Under the pieces are notes generated by a model that did no database searches, had not been told where the DNA came from, and was given only the letters and a program-made list of their open reading frames with translations. A program made the translations under genes and the position numbers. This document shows positions 56,437-64,000 of a stretch of DNA of 64,000 bases, in pieces; the first letter of the stretch is position 1; every line of letters begins with the position of its first letter. This DNA comes from Mytilus galloprovincialis (lineage: Eukaryota > Mollusca > Bivalvia > Mytilida > Mytilidae). Location: positions 79,881,410 to 79,945,409 of the forward strand of contig NC_134839.1 of the NCBI RefSeq assembly GCF_965363235.1, read 5' to 3'.

Positions 56437-57700
56437 CTAGAGGCTCTCAAGAGCCTTTATCGCTCACCTGATTCTACTTGGGTTATTGAAATCATCTAAC
56501 AAGAAAAAAATTTGGCTACAAAGTAACAACACTACGCCAGCACCTCATTAGAAAGGAACATTTATGCTATGTTTGCTTTCATTCAATTCAGTGGTTCTCA
56601 AAAAGAAGACATTTGTATGTATTTCCCATAGGGTCCTATGTTAAACAAAGTCCCCTGCTGGAAGCCACCTTGGTTGATGGATTGGCTACAAAGTAACAAC
56701 ACTTGGTCAGCATGTCATAAGGAACATTCATGCTATGTTTGACTTCATTCCATTTAGTGGTTCTCTAAAAGAAGACATTTGTATGTATTTCCCATAGGGT
56801 CCTATGTTAAACTAAGCCCCCCGCTGGCAGCCATCTTGGATGATGGATCCGCTACAAAGTAACAACACTTGGTCAGCACCTCATAGGGAACATTCATGCC
56901 AAGTTTGGTTTTATTCCATTCAGTGGTTCTCTAAAAGAAGTCATTTGTATGCATTTCCCATTGGGTCCTATGTTAAACTAAGTCCCCCTCTGGCGGCCAT
57001 CTTGGATGATGGATCTGCTACAAAGTAACAACACTTGGTCAGCACCTCATAGGGAACATTCATGCCATGTTTGGTTTCATTCCATTCAGTAGTTCTCTAA
57101 AAGAAGTCATTTGTATACATTTCCCATAGGGTCCTATGTTAAACTAAGTCCCTCCCTGGGGCTATCTTAGATGACAGATCCTCTACAAAGTAACAACACT
57201 TGCTCAGAACCTTATAAGGAACATTCATGCAAAGTTTGGTTTCATTCCATTCAGTGGTTCTCTAAGAGAAGTCATTTGTATGCATTTCCCTTTGGGTCCA
57301 GTGTTAAACTAAGTCCCCTGCTGGCGGCCATCTCGGATGATGGATCGGCTACAAAGTAACAACATTTGATCAGCACCTTATAAGGAACATTCATGCCATG
57401 TTTGGTTTCATTCCATTCAGTGGTTCTCTAAAGGAAGTCATTTGTATGCATTTCCCATAGGGTCCTATGTTAAACTAAGTCCCCCGCTGGCGGCCATCTT
57501 GGATGATGGATCGGCTACAAAGTAACAACACTTGGTCAGCACCTTATAAGGAACATTCATGCCATGTTTGGTTTTATTCCATTCAGTGGTTCTCTAGAAG
57601 AAGTTCAAAATGTAAAAAGTTAACGACGACGACGACGACGACGGACGACGGACGACGGACGCTAAGTGATGAGAAAAGCTCACTTGGCCCTTTGTATTTA
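56437..57700 (+). mobile_element. Dispersed element carrying seven ~166-bp tandem units
   Basis: The left end is CTAGAGGCTCTCAAGAGCCT then TTATCGCTCACC. GGCTACAAAGTAACAACACT recurs about every 166 bases from 56511 to 57532. Each unit also has GGAACATTCATGCCATGTTT, TCCATTCAGTGGTTCTCTAA and CCCATAGGGTCCTATGTTAA. The end has (GAC)n, then GATGAGAAAAGCTCACTTGG and CCCTTTG. Open frames in the units shift between copies (166 is not divisible by three), so it is not coding. Unit size and layout recall bivalve BIV160/Cg170 and pearl-type elements; sequence homology was not tested. Confidence 0.78.
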
Positions 57701-57779
57701 AAGCATATATTTGAACTCTCTGTTGTAATAAGCCATATAACCTATGTCATGTTTAATAAATTTTTAGAATGGTGCAAGC

Positions 57780-57990
57780 GTCTTAACTGATTTTCGGTTT
57801 GACTTTTTTATTGTATAAATTTCAAGATTGTAACAATTTAATTTAAGAAGACTTAAAGGTGATTCATTTAACATCAGAATCTCACTGAGGAAGGATATCT
57901 GTTATCCGAAATATTTATAAATAATTACATTTAAAGTTACCTTTTTTGTTTTTTTGGAGTTGTTGTGTACACTTTCTTAGGCGTTTATAT
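57780..57990 (+). repeat. Diverged copy of the Penelope-associated repeat
   Basis: TTGTATAAATTTCAAGATTG, GGTGATTCATTTAACATC and GAAGGATATCTGTTATCCGA match 59935-60045. It ends in ACACTTTCTTAGGCGTTTAT, whose inverse is at 56393-56420. Confidence 0.65.
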
Positions 57991-58077
57991 AATTTATTTA
58001 ATGTGTACATGTATCGTTACTTGATCCAGCGCCCTCGTGGGGAATATTGTTGACTACTATTCAGACGTTTTATATAT

Positions 58078-58450
58078 ATATATAAACGAGTGTAAATTGA
58101 AAACTACGTTCAAACCTATGAATGCGTTGGATAAAAACTGCAATTTTTATACGTGTGCATGTAAAACAAATTTCGTTGTAGAAGGGTCTAAATACAGCAC
58201 AAACAACATTTTCCAAAAGACCAAAAAAAATAAGAAGTATATTTAAACAAAACGCATTTGACTAACAGGTCGAACAACTGATGTTCTTTAACCCTGCTGA
58301 CTGCCATTGGCGATTGCCAAATAAAATTGATCACAAGATGTAACAAAATGGATCTAAAGATAAATTTAATACTAAACAGAAAACAATTAACTTGTGGCCA
58401 CGATGTTATGCCACAAACATAAGGTGTTAATATTTTTTTGTACACCAGAT
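58078..58450 (-). repeat. Family G, inverted copy
   Basis: Nearly full length and inverted relative to 55005-55365, with CTGACTGCCATTGGCGATTG and TGTGGCCACGATGTTATGCC. Confidence 0.75.
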
Positions 58451-58525
58451 CCGGATTTCGACAATAAATGCCTCTTCAGTGATGTTAGGGATCAAAACGG
58501 TATTTGGAAGGCCATATAAAATGTA
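58446..58525 (+). repeat. Family F fragment
   Basis: CACCAGATCCGGATTTCGAC then AATAAATGCCTCTTCAGTGA matches 41562-41600. Confidence 0.55.
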
Positions 58526-58579
58526 CCCTCAGTTTTAGATAGACTCTTGAATTTTAAGAGTCTATATATTTATATATAT

Positions 58580-58800
58580 ATGGCAGTCAGCAGGGTTAAA
58601 GAACATCAGTTGTTCGACCTGTTAGTCAAATGCGTTTTGTTTAAATATACTTTTTCACTTTTTTGGTCTTTTGGAAGATGTTGTTTGTGCTGTATTTAGA
58701 CCCTTCTACAACGAAATTTGTTTTACATGCACACGTATAAAAATTGCGGTTTTTATCCAACGCAATCATAGGTTGAACGTAGTTTTCAATTTAGACTTGT
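58580..58800 (+). repeat. Family G, truncated plus copy
   Basis: Starts at GGCAGTCAGCAGGGTTAAAG directly after a TATATATA run and runs to GTAGTTTTCAATTTAGACT. Confidence 0.72.
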
Positions 58801-58905
58801 ATATATAAAATGACTGAATAAATAGTCAACGATCAATCTTACAGGGCGATGGATCATGTAATATGATTCTGTACACTACAAAATATAATATATAACAAGT
58901 CAAAA

Positions 58906-59112
58906 AGGGTACAACATCACCATTAAATAACTATAAAATGAACAAATACTAGATATTTCGGATAACAGATATCCTTCTTCAATAATAGCACGATGTCAAA
59001 TGAATCATGTCAAAATATTCAAACTGAGAAACTTTTTCTAAACTTGAAATTTATACAATTTAACCGAACACCACGGACGCTGATACAATTTTAGAATTTC
59101 CAAACACGGCGC
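58906..59112 (-). repeat. Left inverted repeat of the Penelope remnant
   Basis: From AGGGTACAACATCACCATTA to TTTCCAAACACGGCGC; the reverse complement matches 59882-60089 over about 207 bases with few differences. Confidence 0.82.
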
Positions 59113-59549
59113 AAAGATTACAAAGATATGCCAAATGAAAATAGTTATTTTCGATGTGAACTGGCACAACTCTAAATTTCCAAAGGTTGTGACAGTTTAG
59201 ATGTTATAACTGCATTGAGGGCAGCCCTCAAACAAAAAAAATCAAAAATGCCCTTACCGATCCAAGTTTGTATAATATTTGAAATTTAACAACGGTAGGG
59301 CAATTGCAACAGAAACTACATATTTAAGCCTCCCAAACGAATAGCAGTCTAATAATGATTAGAAAAATATAAGTTTGATCAAAAGAGGTAAAATAATTGA
59401 ACGTGGCTACGTACTTATACATCCATCCCGAATGAATGAAGCCCTGTAATTTAAACTGGTATTTTAAAAAGAATTTCCAACTGTAAAGCCAGTACTAAAG
59501 CCGGAGTTACTGGAAACAAGTGATGACAGGAAAATGAGGGGCTCATTCT

Positions 59550-59880
59550 ATGTTTTTTCATTTATGCCCTCTGGGGAAACTGTCCGTAACTTTCTCAGCC
59601 AAAATCTTTCCCGAACGACTCTGTCGACCTTCGACCAACCCTCATTGTGGTCTATGATTGTGATGGTAAGGTTTTTGAGATCAGCTTGTGTGTGCCCAGG
59701 TGATCTCCAATGATGACTTACGGGTAGGTCGGGCTTGCAAGTGTAGTCACTTCGATGACCATTCATGCGTTTGTTGAATGGCTGCTCTGTCTCGCCAACT
59801 TACTGCATGCCACATCGACACTGAAGGAGGTATACAACATTCTGGGTTTTGCAAGTTACATTGCAAAATATAGTGTACAC
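59550..59880 (-). pseudogene. Penelope-like element GIY-YIG endonuclease remnant
   Basis: The minus-strand frame reads VVYLLQCRCGMQ, a stop at 59800-59802, then VGETEQPFNKRMNGHRSDY and, about 35 residues on, VRERFWLRKLRTVSPEGIN. This is the GIY-YIG fold order: YxL...G.xYVG, R..xH, and E with a WxxxL helix. The stop falls where the second motif tyrosine is expected. GIY-YIG endonucleases sit at the C-terminus of Penelope-like retroelements. No RT domain is present beside it. Confidence 0.75.
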
Positions 59881-59881
59881 A

Positions 59882-60089
59882 GCGCCGTGTTTGGAAATTC
59901 TAAAATTGTATCAGCGTCTGTGGTGTTCGCTTAAATTGTATAAATTTCAAGATTTAGAAAAAGTTTCTCAGTTTGAATATTTTGACATGATTCATTTTAC
60001 ATCGTGCTATTATTGAAGAAGGATATCTGTTATCCGAAATATCTAATATTTGTTCATTTTATAGTTATTCAATGGTGATGTTGTACCCT
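59882..60089 (+). repeat. Right inverted repeat of the Penelope remnant
   Basis: GCGCCGTGTTTGGAAATTCT to GGTGATGTTGTACCCT. Contains GAAGGATATCTGTTATCCGA, the most widely copied core in this region. Confidence 0.82.
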
Positions 60090-60203
60090 ATATATATATA
60101 TATTATCAGTCTAAAGATTTGCACAACGGTACTGATATAAGATGTTATAATACGAAAATGTTGTTATTAAATCGTCATATATATATATATACACATATTG
60201 CCT

Positions 60204-60501
60204 ATAGATCATAATCTAATCTATGATAATCAAATTCAATCATCAATGGAATAACAAACATTCTCTCGTACAAGAAACATACGCACATATCAATAATGAT
60301 AAAAGTATCATAAAATGAAAATGAAAAAAAAGTTTATACAAAAGATTATTTGTAACAAATGATATATGAATTTAACAAGAGGGTATGATTGCAAATGGAA
60401 CAACTCTTCGTCAGAGACCAATTGACGTAGAAGTAAGGAACAACAGGACACCATACGGCCTTCAACTATAGGCAAAATTCATAACACATAGCAAGTATAT
60501 A
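60204..60501 (+). repeat. 298-bp direct repeat, copy 1
   Basis: ATAGATCATAATCTAATCTA to CATAGCAAGTATATA, matching 61036-61333 with a single visible difference (CATTCTCTCG versus CATTATCTCG). The right part is a family A copy. Confidence 0.9.
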
Positions 60502-60524
60502 TATATATATATATATATTGCTAT

Positions 60525-60580
60525 GTGCTACTCACAAAAATCGTTCCATGACGCCAAGCTCTCTCGTTATATATAAATTC
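60525..60580 (-). repeat. Extra copy of the splice-donor-bearing unit
   Basis: Reads on the minus strand as AGAGCTTGGCGTCATGGAAC, GATTTTTGTGAGTAGCA, starting about 15 bases downstream of the true exon's donor. Confidence 0.65.
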
Positions 60581-60590
60581 TGCTACTCAC

Positions 60591-61020
60591 AGTAATCTTT
60601 CCATGTTGCCAAGTCATCTTCCTCTTCTTCGTCACGCATTGGTTCATTTCTCCGGTCCATGTATTCGGTGACAGGACTAAGGTTTGGATTATTTGTCTCA
60701 ATGTTCTCTACGGGTAAGTAGATTTTTTGTAAATGTTTAATGTATCTAGCTGAATGATCTCTTTGTAAAGGAAACATTTCATTATTTGAAGCTGAAAAAA
60801 TATTCCTCATAATTTGTTCTTTTTTTATATTATTTATAATTTGAAAAGAAACGGCGTTTTGAATGGATTGTTCAAAGTTATTTGAATCAAAATCATGTCT
60901 ATACAGGGATTGTTGTACATCCTCGTTCATGGTGTTATCATACGCCAGGCAAAATGTAATAAGTACTTTCAGACATATCCAAAATATCCATGGCATAGTA
61001 TCAACTTCCCGCAGAGTATT
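60591..61020 (-). CDS. First coding exon of an unidentified secreted protein
   Basis: The exon lies between the acceptor ATTTTGTAG (61021 side) and the donor GTGAGT (60585-60590). ATG is at 60994-60996 after 24 bases of leader; 135 codons plus one base follow, so it ends in phase 1. The N-terminus MPWIFWICLKVLITFCLAYD is a good signal peptide. The rest is hydrophilic, with DRR and KK sites and an acidic EEEEDD run near the end. I do not recognise the family; a prohormone or propeptide is possible but unproven. Reading past the donor gives only two more codons before a stop. The next exon is not found downstream. Confidence 0.6.
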
Positions 61021-61035
61021 CTACAAAATAGTACA

Positions 61036-61333
61036 ATAGATCATAATCTAATCTATGATAATCAAATTCAATCATCAATGGAATAACAAACATTATCTCG
61101 TACAAGAAACATACGCACATATCAATAATGATAAAAGTATCATAAAATGAAAATGAAAAAAAAGTTTATACAAAAGATTATTTGTAACAAATGATATATG
61201 AATTTAACAAGAGGGTATGATTGCAAATGGAACAACTCTTCGTCAGAGACCAATTGACGTAGAAGTAAGGAACAACAGGACACCATACGGCCTTCAACTA
61301 TAGGCAAAATTCATAACACATAGCAAGTATATA
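61036..61333 (+). repeat. 298-bp direct repeat, copy 2
   Basis: Begins 15 bases outside the exon's acceptor. The offset from copy 1 is 832 bases. Confidence 0.9.
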
Positions 61334-61349
61334 AAAAAAAAACGAAATG

Positions 61350-61490
61350 ACAATTCAAACCAGAAACATAACGTCAGATGAATGTACAAAAATAAACTGA
61401 AAACAAATGGATTACTAGTAAACAGCAAACAAACCAGAACAACTTTATTATAGACTCCTGACTTGAGACAGGGTCATATGGAATCTGGCG
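61350..61490 (+). repeat. Family E-like fragment
   Basis: ACTAGTAAACAGCAAACAAA and CTCCTGACTTGAGACAGGGT resemble 16255-16310. Confidence 0.4.
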
Positions 61491-62150
61491 AATATCAGTT
61501 TAGGTATCAAACTTTTTGCTTTAAAATATTATTGAAAAGTTCATATTTTGGCATTCGTTAGCAATATTTTCAAAATGTCGGCCACTGTTGGAAGTTTACA
61601 ACGACACGACATGCCGGTATTCATTTAGTTATAAATCAAAAAGTATTATTTCAAATATTAATCGGAGTGTGTCTTTTTATATTTAAGAATTTTCCTTTTT
61701 CACATGTCCTTTAATATATTTATTAGAAACAGTCTCTTACACTAAAAATGAAGAATGGTTTATATGCATGAACCATGCAGTTTACATTGATAGCTTGGGC
61801 TGACATGTGAATATATATTTTTAAAGATTTGTACCATGAAAATCAACAATGTTAGATGCATGTCTTTTCAATAATTGTCTTACCTTAAAGCATCATAGAA
61901 TTAAACAGTGTTTATCTCTGTTAAAGTGGGTACATGCTATTTGTTTTGATAAAAATTTCGAGTTACATAAATTTAACTGTTTATATTGCAATTAAATATG
62001 ACACGTTATTGTAACTTGTATGATAATTGTAAAGATTGTTGCCAATCTTTAATTTAAAAACAATATCTTTGGTTTCTGGATATTAAATAATGACTAAACA
62101 ACTTTTAAAAGTATCAGAGATTATTATTATCAATAATAATAAATACAGGT
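61490..62150. other. Stretch without recognisable features
   Basis: AT-rich sequence upstream of the minus-strand exon. A promoter for that gene may lie here but none can be supported. Confidence 0.4.
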
Positions 62151-62603
62151 AAATGAAATACAATATGTTAAAACGTTTGAATGTGTTTTTCGTGTATGCG
62201 TTATTACCTCTTGGATTCTTTCAAGCTCGGTTTAAATTCGTTTCGTTATCAGAAAAGTCCGGTTTTTATAGTTCTTAGCACGCCTTATCCTTGCGTGTAA
62301 GAATATAGTCCGTTGCCGGTCAAGGTTAAATCATGTAAATAACTGTCAGTACGTACATACATATGAATTATAAAGAAAGCAAGCATAATTTCGTACGTCT
62401 CGACACCGATTCAACGATATAAAGCATGTAAATACAAGTAACTAAAGAAATGTAGGATTCATAACAAGCTAGAAAACAAAGATGTTATTCGGACGCCACA
62501 TGTTGGCGGAATTTCGTAACGTTAAATCGGCAACTGTCAAATTTGCCGGGAACGACGTTACGTTTACAAAAAGGTACTGCCGCGATATTTAACGTTCACA
62601 ACA
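62150..62603 (-). mobile_element. Putative LTR (5' end of a 3' LTR) of a Ty3/gypsy-like element
   Basis: On the minus strand a purine-rich GACGGAGGGCAG (62604-62615) is followed by TGTTGTGAACG, a TG start as in LTRs. Further on, ACTATAAAAACCGG near 62262-62276 looks like a TATA box. The CA end of the LTR could not be fixed, so the lower boundary is a guess. Confidence 0.4.
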
Positions 62604-62615
62604 CTGCCCTCCGTC
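62604..62615 (-). other. Putative polypurine tract
   Basis: GACGGAGGGCAG on the minus strand, directly before the putative LTR start and about 245 bases downstream of the retropepsin ORF stop. Confidence 0.4.
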
Positions 62616-62860
62616 AAAATAGAATTTCGTCTCGAAATTTAAACAACTACGAAATATTAAATCAATTTATACAATCAAACAAAATCAAGTTAAACAAGCA
62701 CCTGCTGCTGAATATTAAAATTAAGAAAATTTGTTTTTGTCTAAATCACGAATAACCTAATATCACGATTCATGACACGTGTAATGGTAAAATTGTACCA
62801 ACGGCATACAAAACAGTAAACATATAAATAATGTCAACAAATTTCTGAATTTGTGTCTTT

Positions 62861-64000
62861 TCAGTATAATAAAATGTTTTTAAAATTTTCAACGTCTTCT
62901 TTTTCCAACAGCTTCACTGTATTATTGGTTCGTCTCTTTTGGTCTGTCTGTGTATCTTGTGTTCTTTCTCCTTCTGTATCCTCTACTGCTCTTTTCTTCC
63001 TTTTTCTCCAATCTTTTCGTGTGTCTTGAGTTACATGTTTTTCATTCTCAAGTTCTTTCTTAGTTTGGTTTAAATCTGTGTTACGGAAACTATCTTTCAG
63101 TTGACTAATTTTTTCCTTTTGACAGAACTGGTTTCCGTCTTCTTCTGTAACAGGAACATTTTCATCTGTAACACTTAAATTATCTTCTGTAACATGTTGC
63201 AAAAGTTCAGGCAACATTTGGACATCGACCTTGTCCGTCTGATTACCCTTATAACTTGCACTTGTAATATTTCCTATATATTCACACATGTCCTGCGTAC
63301 TTGCTACCATGGGTTCTCTGTCATCTGCCATTACCGGCTCTTCCACTGAATCTCTGGTTGACAGGAACTCACTTCTTTCCGCTTCTTTGTAAATGACTAG
63401 CCCAGAATTGGTGTTCTTTTCTCCGACACTGGCTACTTTCATTTCATCAATTAGGTCACATCCTAATAACATGTTCTCTTCAATGGGCGCTACATAAACT
63501 GGCCATTTGAATGTTTCACTCCTCAGATTAACTTTCACCTCTGTAATCCCTTCTGTTGTCAAGTTCTTTCCGGCCTCAGCAACTTCCAAATTTCTTGCTG
63601 CTCTCCTTAGTTTTGGCCGTTTACTTTCAGGAATCTGATCATACAACTTCTCACTTAGAACAGTCACCTCCGCTCCAGTGTCAATAACTGTATTCGTCAC
63701 AATCTTGTTAATGACCACTGGAACTGCAATGCTAGCTGCTGTCACCCGATCAATGATAACATTCTCTTCTATCCTGCTGATCGTTTCTGCACTACCCATT
63801 ACCTCCTTTGGTGTGTTCTCTGGTGTGTTCTGTTGTATCTCCTTAGACTCCTCAAACAACATCTCTAGGCTTAAATCTAGGTCCTGTATATCTAGGCTAT
63901 CTTCTTCAAATGATCTCTTCATAGAAACTGTACCCACTGATGTTTCCGGTTCAACCAAATGCTCTATCATTTGGCAAGGTTTCTCTTCAAATTTCAAATA
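62861..64000 (-). CDS. Retropepsin-containing ORF of a Ty3/gypsy-type element (5' open at the window edge)
   Basis: An uninterrupted minus-strand frame of about 379 codons runs to a stop at 62861-62863. About 85-100 residues from the right edge, VIDTGAEVTVLS is the aspartic protease active site (DTGA), and MLLGCDLIDE is the second conserved hairpin of retropepsins. The 180 residues after the protease are hydrophilic, ending in basic RKRKKRAVED and TDQKRRTNN stretches. No RT, RNase H or integrase follows before the stop. The frame is open at base 64000, so the start is not visible; the first in-frame ATG is near 63971. It could be a gag-pro product, an internally deleted copy or a domesticated protease. 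Confidence 0.75.
   Translation of the reverse strand, partial: YLKFEEKPCQMIEHLVEPETSVGTVSMKRSFEEDSLDIQDLDLSLEMLFEESKEIQQNTPENTPKEVMGSAETISRIEENVIIDRVTAASIAVPVVINKIVTNTVIDTGAEVTVLSEKLYDQIPESKRPKLRRAARNLEVAEAGKNLTTEGITEVKVNLRSETFKWPVYVAPIEENMLLGCDLIDEMKVASVGEKNTNSGLVIYKEAERSEFLSTRDSVEEPVMADDREPMVASTQDMCEYIGNITSASYKGNQTDKVDVQMLPELLQHVTEDNLSVTDENVPVTEEDGNQFCQKEKISQLKDSFRNTDLNQTKKELENEKHVTQDTRKDWRKRKKRAVEDTEGERTQDTQTDQKRRTNNTVKLLEKEDVENFKNILLY

Noticed and set aside
56840..57790. Three 62- to 95-codon ORFs as a protein family
   Set aside because: They are the same ~166-bp tandem unit read in drifting frames with no codon-level conservation.

Overview
The window reads as nuclear DNA of a bivalve mollusc, most likely a mussel (Mytilus or a close relative). 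It is AT-rich, has GT-AG introns, and is crowded with decayed transposable elements, tRNA-derived SINEs, (TA)n tracts and short tandem arrays. Several dispersed repeats resemble ones I associate with mussel sequence; that species call is inference.

Positions 1-42796 (+ strand) hold the 3' part of one large multi-exon gene. I rebuilt 28 exons plus a probable 13-base end of an earlier exon. Every junction keeps frame, giving about 1,230 codons to a TAG stop. The product is a modular secreted zinc metalloprotease of the astacin family: propeptide with a Gly-Lys tract, astacin catalytic domain, EGF, CUB, EGF, MAM, a long Thr/Pro mucin-like linker, then two more MAM domains. The modules after the catalytic domain are bounded by phase-1 introns, the classic exon-shuffling layout. 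The Met-turn methionine of the catalytic domain is replaced (SVLQY instead of SxMHY).

The introns hold most of the mobile DNA. Notable items are a 3.3-kb foldback element (11367-14685) between 101-bp direct repeats, a 451-bp palindrome in a TA tract (21125-21575), a 1,585-bp inverted-repeat element with an 8-bp target duplication and arrays of a 12-bp palindromic motif (21700-23284), a decayed reverse transcriptase starting near a splice donor (24440-25200), and several hairpin MITEs.

Positions 42800-60100 look gene-poor. They contain a 21-bp minisatellite (47.8-48.7 kb), a LINE RT remnant (about 50 kb), a piggyBac-like MITE (51541-51791), a cluster of tRNA-derived SINEs in both orientations (54.75-56.4 kb), a roughly 166-bp tandem array inside a dispersed element (56.4-57.7 kb), and a Penelope-type GIY-YIG endonuclease remnant inside 207-bp inverted repeats (58.9-60.1 kb).

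Positions 60591-61020 (- strand) hold the first coding exon of a second gene with a signal peptide and unknown function. It lies between 298-bp direct repeats that differ at one base. At the right edge a Ty3/gypsy-type retropepsin ORF (- strand) runs off the window and is followed by a putative polypurine tract and LTR start.
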